NCBI GenBank assembly: GCA_031259095.1
Contig: JAIRLW010000606.1
Location: 1 to 11,578, forward strand
Direction: 5' to 3'
DNA length: 11,578 nt
Origin: Planctomycetaceae bacterium
GTDB lineage: Bacteria; Planctomycetota; Planctomycetia; Pirellulales; Thermoguttaceae
Part shown: positions 5,143 to 11,578 of the stretch, piece after piece
Position numbering within the stretch: the first letter of the stretch is position 1
How the letters are laid out: every line of letters starts with the position of its first letter
Made by a program: the position numbers and the translations under genes
Notes under the pieces: model-generated
Told to the model about the DNA's origin: nothing
The model's database searches: none
The model's input: only the letters and a program-made list of their open reading frames with translations

Positions 5143-6465
5143 TCAGATGGAAATACGAATCCATTCCTGATTTATTTCCGTAACTGTTCCGGTAATGGAA
5201 GCGTGAATATCCGCGCCAAGTGCAGATTTGCCGTCTGTAACAGGGCGTTGAGCAATCGGTTGTCCGGTTTGAACGTTGTCACCGGTTTGGACAATGGGAA
5301 TACAAGCGGCTCCAATATGTTGACGAAGCGGAAGCACAACATGACGCACCGCCAATAGCCGATCATCAAGTTGTCCTTTGTTTTGATAACCGGCAAGACC
5401 AAGTTTTTGAATCAATCGTGTTGTTGGCGTTTTTCGGTTTAACATCTGTTGTCCTGCTCTTTCCGGTCGGAACGGCGGATTTTCCCAGCGTTGTTTGTTT
5501 GCTAAAAGCCGACGTTTATTTTCCGCACAAACATTTTTCGGATCAAGTCCTTCCGGGCAGGAAGAATAGGAACAAAGATTGCATTCACAACAGAATACTG
5601 TACCGGAAACATCGGATTGAGCCGAAATATTAAATCCAAGACTGCGCATCGCACGATGCGGCTCAATCGGATGACCAAGAAGATTTCGCGGACAAAGTTC
5701 TGTACAGAAAGAACATTGATCACAAGCGGATCGACCAACCCGAACGGTTTTTTTCCAATCCCACAATTTTCGCTGCACAACAAAATGATCTTGCGGCAAA
5801 ACAATAATTCCGCCGATTGTTTTTGTAACTGATTTTGATAAATCATTTTCGATGTATCCCATCATTGCTCCGCCGACCACAAAAGCGGGATTGGCAATTG
5901 TTGCTCCTCCAGCCGCGTTAATACATTCGTTCAACGAAGTCCCAAGCGGAACCCGAAGCGTACAAGAATGTTCGACCGAACCGGCAACCGATACAAATTT
6001 TTCTGTTACCGGTTTTGTGCCGGCAGCAGCGACGTTACACGCGGTTTCGACATTCATCACGACAACTCCTACCGTCAACGGAATTCCTCCCGGCGGAATC
6101 ACTCTGCCGAGCGATTCATAAACCAGAATAAATTCGTCACCGGACGGATACGCATCGTCGAGAAACGCGATTTCCATTCCGGTAACTAATTTCGGACGGA
6201 GCGTATCAATAACATAGACATATTTTTTCTTAATCCCGACAACTCCACGAGTTGCGCCGACCAGTTGCATTGCCCGCGCAAGACCTTCAACAACCATTTC
6301 TGTTCGATGAAGAATCAGTTCTTTGTCTTTATGTAATAATGGTTCGCATTCGGCGGCGTTAATAACAACCGTATCCGCTTTGCCGGATAATTTAACATGC
6401 GTCGGAAATCCCGCTCCGCCGGCTCCGACAACTCCCGCCAAAGCAATTTGTTCTACAGTAATCAT
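5143..6465 (-). CDS. pduS: PduS-like flavin/iron-sulfur oxidoreductase (RnfC/Nqo1-related)
   Basis: 440 residues, full length for PduS. Order of parts: an N-terminal 51-kDa NADH-dehydrogenase-like domain with GVVGAGGAGFPTHVKL (11-26) and INAAECEPLL (35-44); a middle SLBB-like region; two iron-sulfur clusters, Cys248-x2-Cys-x2-Cys-x3-Cys258-Pro and Cys292-x2-Cys-x2-Cys-x4-Cys303-Pro; and a C-terminal barrel-sandwich domain (about 375-440, QTGDNVQTGQPIAQ). RnfC of the Rnf pump carries that domain at the N-terminus, so the order here points to PduS. In propanediol-using bacteria PduS passes electrons from NADH via FMN and 4Fe-4S to cobalamin inside bacterial microcompartments. No microcompartment, cobalamin or diol-dehydratase gene is near, so the substrate here is uncertain and it may be a generic electron-transfer relative. 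ATG start with no clear ribosome site. Cytosolic; no signal peptide. Confidence 0.72.
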   Translation of the reverse strand: MITVEQIALAGVVGAGGAGFPTHVKLSGKADTVVINAAECEPLLHKDKELILHRTEMVVEGLARAMQLVGATRGVVGIKKKYVYVIDTLRPKLVTGMEIAFLDDAYPSGDEFILVYESLGRVIPPGGIPLTVGVVVMNVETACNVAAAGTKPVTEKFVSVAGSVEHSCTLRVPLGTSLNECINAAGGATIANPAFVVGGAMMGYIENDLSKSVTKTIGGIIVLPQDHFVVQRKLWDWKKTVRVGRSACDQCSFCTELCPRNLLGHPIEPHRAMRSLGFNISAQSDVSGTVFCCECNLCSYSSCPEGLDPKNVCAENKRRLLANKQRWENPPFRPERAGQQMLNRKTPTTRLIQKLGLAGYQNKGQLDDRLLAVRHVVLPLRQHIGAACIPIVQTGDNVQTGQPIAQRPVTDGKSALGADIHASITGTVTEINQEWIRISI

Positions 6466-6525
6466 CTTTTATTGGTACAGTAATGTATAATAATTGTACA
6501 ATATTCGGCAACTCGTCGGTACTCT

Positions 6526-6558
6526 ATCGCGGCGTAACCGCAAAAAAGGTAGGCAATC
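6526..6558 (+). repeat. Imperfect repeat, copy 1
   Basis: ATCGCGGCG... ending AAAGGTAGGCAATC. The last 14 bases are identical to the copy ending at 6800; the preceding 19 match with several substitutions and one indel. In matching frames both read ...KGRQSF, so this may be a decayed protein-coding or mobile-element remnant. Confidence 0.55.
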
Positions 6559-6766
6559 TTTTGTCGAAAAGTTGCGTGAATTAGGTTTGCGGCGGCAATC
6601 GGTATTGCCAACCGTCCACCGGCGCAAGCGGATGTTTCGCCGAAACATCGTCAACCTCTGGTTACGGCTATACCGCGAATGACGCCGAGATTATTGATTT
6701 TATCGGATAGACGAAAAGTATTGTTTAAGATTCGCTCCGATTTAGAAAATTTCCCCTAGCGCTCCC

Positions 6767-6800
6767 ATCGTGGCATCGCCGCAACCAAAGGTAGGCAATC
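6767..6800 (+). repeat. Imperfect repeat, copy 2
   Basis: ATCGTGGCATCGCCGCAACC then AAAGGTAGGCAATC, 241 bp after copy 1 in the same orientation. Downstream, CCTCTGGAGG and CACCTCTGGTC form short local repeats. Confidence 0.55.
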
Positions 6801-6951
6801 CTTCCCTCTGGAGGACTTTCACCTCTGGTCGCGTCGATTGATGTTTTTAATTAATTGATACCAACAGGCAATGTAGGTTGTTTTAGGAACGCAGACGTGA
6901 ATACCTTGCGTTACATGCGGTCATCTTTACATTCAACAGGAATTTGATAAT

Positions 6952-8082
6952 ATGGTGATTTGTGAGTACAACTCTTGCGGTAAAAATTCCGCTTGCGTCA
7001 CAAATTCAAAACCACTAACTTCAAATTCCAAACCAATGGAAAATACATTCGACGAAACCAAAGTGCCCCCCCCGAAACGTCGTTTATTGCGACAAGTTGT
7101 TGGTCCTGATGAGATTGCGGAAGTTGTGAGCAGTTGGACGGGTATTCCGATCAGCCGGATGATGGAAACGGAACGCGCAAAACTACTTGTTCTTGAGGAA
7201 CGTCTTCATCATCGGCTTGTTGGTCAAGACGAAGCGGTTGATGCGGTTTCCAACGCGGTACGCCGCAGCCGCAGCGGATTGCAAGACCCGAACCGTCCGA
7301 TTGGTTCATTCCTGTTTTTGGGACCGACCGGCGTTGGTAAGACGGAACTTTGTAAAGCCCTTGCCGAAGCGATGTTCGATGACGAAAATGCGATGATTCG
7401 GATTGACATGAGTGAATTTATGGAAAAACATTCTGTGAGTCGTCTTATTGGTGCGCCGCCGGGTTATGTTGGTTACGATGAGGGGGGAATGCTGACCGAA
7501 GCGGTTCGGCGGCGTCCTTACAGTGTGGTGTTGTTTGACGAGATGGAAAAAGCACACCGTGACATGTTCAATGTTTTGCTTCAGGTTCTTGACGACGGGC
7601 GGTTGTCGGATAATCAGGGACACACGGTTGATTTTACAAACACAATTATTGTAATGACGTCGAATGTCGGCAGTCAGGTGATTCAGGAAATTGCCCGTGA
7701 AGATGGTTCGGAGGAAGTCATGCAGGAAGCGGTGAAAGATTTATTATATCAATATTTTCTGCCGGAATTTCTAAACCGGATTGATGAAACAATCATTTTT
7801 CATCCGTTAAACCGCAACGAGATTACAAAAATTGTTCATTTACAACTGGAACGGTTAAAGAAACAACTGGAAAAGCAAAATATTACGTTAACGGTTTCAG
7901 ATCGTGCGGTGTTGGAGGTTGCGGAACAAGGTTATGATCCGGTGTTCGGCGCACGCCCGCTCAAACGAGTTATCCAACGTCAAATTCAAAATCCGCTTGC
8001 CGTGTTGCTCTTACAACATCAAAACAATGAAAAATCAACCGCCCGCGTGGATTTCGAAAACGGAAAATTCGTCTTCCAATAA
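6952..8082 (+). CDS. clpB: ClpB-type AAA+ protein reduced to the second ATPase ring
   Basis: 376 residues, against about 860 for full ClpB. From residue 42 ([19 protein letters not shown]) it follows closely the C-terminal part of ClpB: Walker A GPTGVGKT (124-131), pore loop GYVGYDE, Walker B VVLFDE (192-197), TSN sensor 1, arginine finger in FLNRID (Arg276) and sensor 2 GARPLKR (Arg335). The N-terminal substrate domain, first AAA+ ring and middle coiled coil (the DnaK contact) are absent. The IGF/LGF-type ClpP-binding loop of ClpA/C/X is not seen, so it is ClpB-like. Residues 1-41 have no ClpB similarity and end at an eight-C run (7066-7073). A stop lies in frame at 6898-6900, so the missing domains are not simply upstream. 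The start is uncertain: AGGA at 6938-6941 precedes the ATG; Met29 (7036) is an alternative. It may be an expressed single-ring derivative or a truncated copy; the catalytic residues look intact. Confidence 0.8.
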   Translation: MVICEYNSCGKNSACVTNSKPLTSNSKPMENTFDETKVPPPKRRLLRQVVGPDEIAEVVSSWTGIPISRMMETERAKLLVLEERLHHRLVGQDEAVDAVSNAVRRSRSGLQDPNRPIGSFLFLGPTGVGKTELCKALAEAMFDDENAMIRIDMSEFMEKHSVSRLIGAPPGYVGYDEGGMLTEAVRRRPYSVVLFDEMEKAHRDMFNVLLQVLDDGRLSDNQGHTVDFTNTIIVMTSNVGSQVIQEIAREDGSEEVMQEAVKDLLYQYFLPEFLNRIDETIIFHPLNRNEITKIVHLQLERLKKQLEKQNITLTVSDRAVLEVAEQGYDPVFGARPLKRVIQRQIQNPLAVLLLQHQNNEKSTARVDFENGKFVFQ

Positions 8083-8550
8083 TAAATTAGCGACAGGGTT
8101 TAGCCTGTACAGTGTTGCGATTAGCGATCAAGGTTGTTTTTGTCCCAATTGTCTCTATTGTTCCTCCTGTCCCTGAAAAGTGGGACAATGGGGACAATGG
8201 GAACATAAGGGACAATAAGGACAATGTTCCTTATATTCCTAAAATTGGGGACGAATAATTTTTAAATCCAGACCAAAACATTGCTTAATTGTTTACTTTT
8301 TGCTATCGTTGTCCCCGAACATTCCCAATAATCAGAAAAATGAAAACCGAATTTTCAAGTACAAGGAAATAAACGCCTTTCCCATTTAACGGGGCTAATT
8401 GCATTATTGTGTGATTAAAATAAAATGGGCAACCGTTGTTCTGTCATAATAGTTCTTTGAGTAGGAGTTTGTTCCTAGCAAACGATCAATTTATAACAGA
8501 GTTAGAGTCGAGCGATTACCATTTAAATCACACCTTTTACTTCTATTTTT
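8083..8550. other. Gene-free stretch between clpB-like gene and bipA
   Basis: 468 bp without a credible gene. Its main content is the 9-bp repeat hairpin at 8139-8226, with scattered further GTCCC/GGGAC words (GGGGAC at 8246-8251, GTCCCC near 8310). The bipA promoter must lie toward the right end, but I cannot point to clear boxes. Confidence 0.5.
8139..8226. repeat. 9-bp tandem repeats in opposed orientation forming a long imperfect hairpin
   Basis: Five tandem 9-bp units of consensus GGGACAATR run from 8182 to 8226 (GGGACAATG twice, GGAACATAA, GGGACAATA, AGGACAATG). On their left the inverse unit occurs four times at 9-base spacing (GTCCC, GTCTC, GTTCC, GTCCC beginning at 8142, 8151, 8160 and 8169). 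The two blocks face each other across TGAAAAGT (8174-8181), giving a roughly 35-bp imperfect stem. It starts 57 bp after the clpB-like stop, so it could act as transcript end or mRNA stabiliser, but the 9-bp periodicity suggests growth of a repeat by slippage plus inversion. Confidence 0.8.
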
Positions 8551-10374
8551 ATGCCAGAGAGCCGCAACGACCTTCGGAATATTGCGATTATTGCCCATGT
8601 CGATCATGGAAAAACAACCCTTGTCGATTGTATGCTTCGCCAGAGCGGACAGTTTCGTGACGCCCAACTAACCGGACAACAAATTCTCGATTCAAACGAT
8701 TTGGAACGGGAACGCGGTATCACGATTTTGGCTAAAAATATCGCCATTCCTTATAAAGGCGTGAAAATCAATATTATTGATACGCCGGGACATGCGGATT
8801 TTGGCGGCGAAGTGGAACGGGTGTTGCGGATGGCGGATGGTTGTCTGGTGTTGGTGGACGCTGCGGAAGGTCCCATGCCGCAAACACGGTTTGTTCTGGG
8901 AAAAGCGCTCGAAGTGGGTTTACATCCGATTGTTGTGGTCAACAAAATCGACCGGAAAGACGCGCGACCGCATGAAGTGGTCAATGAAATGTTTGATTTG
9001 TTCCTGCAACTCGGAGCCAGTGATGAAGCGGCGGATTTTCCTTATCTTTTTTCCAGCACCAAAGAAGGTTACGCCACTGCCGACCCGAATATCCGTAATG
9101 ATACGATTTTACCGTTGATGGATTTGATTCTGGAAAAAATTCCGGCGCCGGTGGTTGATGTGGGATTGCCGCTTCAGATGTTGGTTACAACGATTGCGTG
9201 GTCGGAATTTGTCGGGCGGATTGCGGTTGGCAAGGTTCATGCCGGAACTATTCGAAAAGGCATGAATGTGGTCATGATGCAAAAAGACGACAAACAAACC
9301 GCCGGAAAAATTTCACAACTGTTTACGTTTGACAATTTGGGTCGAACCGAAGTTCACGAAGCGGACGCCGGAGATATTGTTGCGGTGGTCGGATTGACGG
9401 AAATTGAAATCGGCGACACGATTTGTCCGACTCTACATCCTGCGGCGTTACCGCGAATCCATGTTGACGAACCGACGTTACGAATGACTTTCGGTATCAA
9501 TAATTCGCCGCTGGGCGGTAAAGAAGGAAAATTTGTAACGAGCCGTCATCTTCGGGACAGGCTGATGCGTGAACTGGAAAAGAATGTGGCGTTACGAGTG
9601 GAGCCGATTGAGGGAACCGAACAATTTTCTGTTTCAGGACGCGGCGTGCTGCATCTTTCCGTGCTGATTGAAACAATGAGGCGTGAAGGTTACGAATTAT
9701 CTATCGGCAAACCGGAGGTGATTTTTCGCGACAACAAGGGGGTTATTGAGGAACCGTTTGAGACGTTGGTGATTGAGGTTCCCGAAACTCAGACGGGTGC
9801 GGTCATGGAAATGGTGGGAGCAAGACGCGGTATTCTTCTTGAAATGAATAACCGCAACGACATTGTGATATTGAAATTTTCGATTCCGGCGCGTGGTTTG
9901 ATTGGTTTACGAACACGTTTGCTCATGGCGACTCAGGGCAATGCGGTTATCAATCACCGTTTTGAGAATTACAAACCGCGTGAAGATTCGATTCCGGGTC
10001 GTCCGACGGGCGTTTTAGTTTCGATGGTATCTGGCAAAGCGAATGCGTTTGCGTTGGACTCGCTTCAAGCGCGTTCCGAACCGCATGTTGCGCCGGGCGA
10101 TGTGGTGTACGAGGGAATGATTGTCGGTGAAAATTCACGAAGTGAAGATATGGATGTGAATCCGACAAAGGAAAAAAAGTTGACGAATATGCGTGCATCC
10201 GGTAGTGACCGTAACATTATTCTAAAACCGGCAAGACGTTTTACGTTGGAGGAGGCGTTGGAATTTATCGAAGCCGATGAACTTGTCGAGGTAACGCCCT
10301 CTGTGATCCGCATGCGTAAAATCATCCTGAAAGAAGTTGACCGGCGACGCATTAACCGTACAAAATCTTCATAA
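8551..10374 (+). CDS. bipA: BipA/TypA translational GTPase
   Basis: 607 residues, normal full length. It is a ribosome-binding GTPase of the EF-G/LepA group involved in 50S subunit assembly and stress or cold adaptation. G motifs are in order: G1 AHVDHGKT (15-22), switch with RERGITI (53-59; Thr58), G3 DTPGH (77-81), G4 NKID (131-134) and G5 SSTKEG in place of the usual SA-x form. They are followed by the beta-barrel domain II, the EF-G-like domains III and V (IPARGLIGLRTRL) and the BipA-specific C-terminal domain (GRPTGVLVSM...GMIVGENSR...DMDVNPTKEKKLTNMR). The start is the first Met before the G1 strand, as in relatives; no Shine-Dalgarno sequence precedes it. It appears to be a single-gene unit, flanked on the left by the repeat hairpin and on the right by a MITE-like element 25 bp past the stop. 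Confidence 0.97.
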   Translation: MPESRNDLRNIAIIAHVDHGKTTLVDCMLRQSGQFRDAQLTGQQILDSNDLERERGITILAKNIAIPYKGVKINIIDTPGHADFGGEVERVLRMADGCLVLVDAAEGPMPQTRFVLGKALEVGLHPIVVVNKIDRKDARPHEVVNEMFDLFLQLGASDEAADFPYLFSSTKEGYATADPNIRNDTILPLMDLILEKIPAPVVDVGLPLQMLVTTIAWSEFVGRIAVGKVHAGTIRKGMNVVMMQKDDKQTAGKISQLFTFDNLGRTEVHEADAGDIVAVVGLTEIEIGDTICPTLHPAALPRIHVDEPTLRMTFGINNSPLGGKEGKFVTSRHLRDRLMRELEKNVALRVEPIEGTEQFSVSGRGVLHLSVLIETMRREGYELSIGKPEVIFRDNKGVIEEPFETLVIEVPETQTGAVMEMVGARRGILLEMNNRNDIVILKFSIPARGLIGLRTRLLMATQGNAVINHRFENYKPREDSIPGRPTGVLVSMVSGKANAFALDSLQARSEPHVAPGDVVYEGMIVGENSRSEDMDVNPTKEKKLTNMRASGSDRNIILKPARRFTLEEALEFIEADELVEVTPSVIRMRKIILKEVDRRRINRTKSS

Positions 10375-10399
10375 TCATTGTTCATACGAACAAAGAATT

Positions 10400-10501
10400 A
10401 AGGGAACTTCTAAAAACCGTGTTTCCTAAAAAACTTGTCCTTAAAAAATAAGGACTTGCAAATATTTTTTGAATAAAAATTTGGGTTTTTAGAAGTTCCC
10501 T
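10400..10501. mobile_element. MITE-like palindromic insertion
   Basis: AGGGAACTTCTAAAAACC (10401-10418) and its exact reverse complement (10484-10501) are 18-bp terminal inverted repeats around a 65-bp AT-rich core without a gene. The core has its own hairpin (GTCCTTA/TAAGGAC, 10437-10443 and 10449-10455, loop AAAAA). The direct repeat AAAGAATT flanks the whole (10392-10399 and 10502-10509), as a target-site duplication would. The features fit a non-autonomous transposon mobilised in trans. An 8-bp duplication occurs in several IS families, so I do not assign one. It lies just after bipA and may also serve as its terminator. Confidence 0.78.
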
Positions 10502-10681
10502 AAAGAATTTTTTATGGCAGTTTCAATAATGTTTACAAATTTTCGTTTCATAATGTACTGAAATTGAGTAGAATCGAGTTATAAGCCCTTTTGATATAAC
10601 TAGTTATGAACTTTACAAAAGTCTAGTTGATACAAAATATCACAATTGTTTGTCAGTTACTGTCCCGTTTTCGTTTTGCAT

Positions 10682-11098
10682 ATGACCTTTATGTTTACGG
10701 TTTCACGTGAATTTACATTTTGCTATGGGCATCGTTTGCTGAATCACTGCGGAAAATGTGCGCATCTGCACGGACATAACGCTAGAGTTCGGATTGCGCT
10801 GTGGAGTGATTCTTTGAACGAACAGGGAATGGTTCTCGATTTTACGGAACAGAAAAAAACAATCGGACAGTGGATTGAAGATCATCTCGATCACCGAATG
10901 ATTCTGGAAAACAAAGATCCACTTGTTGAAACATTAAAAAAAATGAATGAACCGGTTTTCGTACTAAAAAACCAACAACCAACAGCAGAAAATATCGCTC
11001 GACTATTATTTGAAAAAACAGAAGAATTCGGTTTTCCTGTCCAATCGGTGACTTTTTGGGAAACCGATCAATGCAGTGCGGAATACCGAAAATGTTGA
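10682..11098 (+). CDS. QueD / 6-pyruvoyl-tetrahydropterin synthase family protein
   Basis: 138 residues from the ATG at 10682 (an ATG at 10691 is equally plausible; a TTG at 10646 adds 12 residues with no family match). The fold marks of the family are visible: zinc ligands His17 in YGHRLL, and His30 and His32 in HLHGHN; catalytic Cys26 in GKC; DFTEQKK; LDHRMIL; PTAENIA; and the final WET substrate-binding motif. Family members convert 7,8-dihydroneopterin triphosphate to 6-carboxytetrahydropterin (QueD, queuosine and other 7-deazapurines) or 6-pyruvoyltetrahydropterin. No queC, queE or folE is adjacent to decide which, so I give no symbol. The CYGHRLL variant of the first motif replaces the common AAHRL. 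Cytosolic. No ribosome site is seen. It appears transcribed alone, 180 bp after the MITE-like element. Confidence 0.85.
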   Translation: MTFMFTVSREFTFCYGHRLLNHCGKCAHLHGHNARVRIALWSDSLNEQGMVLDFTEQKKTIGQWIEDHLDHRMILENKDPLVETLKKMNEPVFVLKNQQPTAENIARLLFEKTEEFGFPVQSVTFWETDQCSAEYRKC

Positions 11099-11214
11099 AC
11101 GTTATCCTATACGGTAATTTTATCTTATGCGAAGTTATTCCAGTTTAAGTCCAAAGAAATTTTGTTAGAATTTATTGAATCATTGAATCAATCATATTAC
11201 TCGAAAGAATGACC

Positions 11215-11578
11215 ATGTCAAACAACCGAAAATTACCAATCGGTATTCAGGATTTTGAGAAACTCCGTTTAGGCGGAAATATCTATGTTGATAAAACGTC
11301 GTATATTTATCAACTTATCAAAATTGACGCCCCTTATTTTCTTAGTCGTCCGCGTCGTTTTGGCAAGAGTCTTTTTCTTTCCACACTCAAAGCGTATTTT
11401 CTTGGCAAAAAGGAACTCTTTAATAATTTGGCAATTGCCACGTTGGAACAAGAGTGGTTGGAATATCCGGTTATTTACATTGATTTGAATAAAGATTCCT
11501 ACCAAGATGTCCAAACGCTCAACGATGTTCTTGATGAAATTTTGAAAGGTTATGAGACGGAATGGAAAGTAACGAATA
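11215..11578 (+). CDS. AAA-ATPase-like protein (DUF1703-associated family), N-terminal part
   Basis: An open frame runs from ATG at 11215 off the right edge (121 complete codons). The start MSNNRKLPIGIQDFEKLRLGG, then YVDKTSYIYQL and SRPRRFGKSLFLSTLKAYFLG, is typical of the AAA-ATPase-like family whose full members (about 500-600 residues) carry a degenerate P-loop (RRFGKS) and often a C-terminal PD-(D/E)XK nuclease-like domain (DUF1703). The C-terminal half lies outside the window. These proteins occur in many copies in anaerobe and gut genomes; their function is unsettled, with nuclease or phage/mobile-DNA-related roles suggested. GAAAGA about 9 bases before the ATG is a weak ribosome site. 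It is preceded by a 116-bp AT-rich gap. Confidence 0.85.
   Translation, partial: MSNNRKLPIGIQDFEKLRLGGNIYVDKTSYIYQLIKIDAPYFLSRPRRFGKSLFLSTLKAYFLGKKELFNNLAIATLEQEWLEYPVIYIDLNKDSYQDVQTLNDVLDEILKGYETEWKVTN

Larger units (their letters stand above)
6466..6951. other. Gene-free stretch between divergent genes, with decayed repeat material
   Basis: 486 bp between the divergent pduS-like and clpB-like genes. It must contain both promoters; an AT-rich block at 6480-6505 (ATAATAATTGTACAATATT) is the best candidate region for the pduS promoter. The middle is GC-richer and has short Arg-rich frames (6494-6682) that look like remnants rather than genes, plus the repeat pair listed separately. Confidence 0.5.

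Noticed and set aside
6494..6682. Arg-rich 62-residue frame between pduS-like and clpB-like genes
   Set aside because: Composition is biased and the opposite strand is equally open; it contains one copy of the imperfect repeat. Treated as remnant DNA.
7904..8176. Frame ending in a Cys-rich motif (CFCPNCLYCSSCP) that looks like a metal-binding tail
   Set aside because: It is a shadow of clpB, and the Cys pattern is simply the translation of the 9-bp GTCCC repeats.
8139..8226. CRISPR array
   Set aside because: The units are 9 bp with no spacers, and no cas gene is near.
8436..8660. 74-residue frame overlapping the bipA start
   Set aside because: Runs into bipA in another frame and lacks coding character; bipA motifs fix the real frame.

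Overview
The window is a stretch of AT-leaning bacterial chromosome. It carries one small integrative element, several ordinary housekeeping or accessory genes, and an unusual number of palindromic repeats. The organism is most likely from the Planctomycetes/PVC group. That rests on the style of the integrase active site (an N-x-x-R...RSSR-x-TEL...HYLQ arrangement, which I associate with planctomycete integrases) and on the near absence of Shine-Dalgarno sequences except before the integrase. This is an inference of moderate to low strength, because no rRNA or other taxonomic marker is present.

Layout: 1-285 holds the end of a minus-strand membrane-protein gene that runs off the left edge and may be frameshifted. 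569-4701 is a roughly 4.1-kb integrative element bounded by a 23-bp direct repeat. The right copy is the 3' end of an intact tRNA gene with anticodon CAU (minus strand, 4682-4755). Inside it are a Rep_trans/MobT-type replication initiator or relaxase (810-2456), a 757-bp non-coding region full of nested inverted repeats, a sigma70-like promoter, a leader that looks like an attenuator, and a tyrosine recombinase (3214-4713). 5143-6465 (minus) is a PduS-like flavin/iron-sulfur protein. 6466-6951 is a gene-free stretch with an imperfect repeat pair. 6952-8082 is a ClpB reduced to its second AAA+ ring and C-terminal domain. 8083-8550 holds a 9-bp repeat array arranged as a large hairpin. 8551-10374 is bipA/typA. 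10400-10501 is a MITE-like palindromic insertion with an 8-bp target duplication. 10682-11098 is a QueD/PTPS-family enzyme. 11215 to the end is the start of an AAA-ATPase-like (DUF1703-type) protein.

The most interesting point is how the element is wired. The integrase frame runs through the attachment core and, in the integrated state, stops inside the tRNA sequence (last residues ...DRVGLEPTT). When the two cores are joined in silico to make the excised circle, the integrase frame does not stop. It continues for 64 more codons (592-783) and ends at the TAA at 784-786, 23 bp before the rep start codon. The excised circle would therefore encode a 560-residue integrase followed directly by rep, while the integrated form encodes a 499-residue integrase and leaves rep without the integrase promoter upstream. 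This predicts an integration-dependent switch of both the recombinase tail and rep expression. It follows by direct reading of the sequence, but its biological use is untested.
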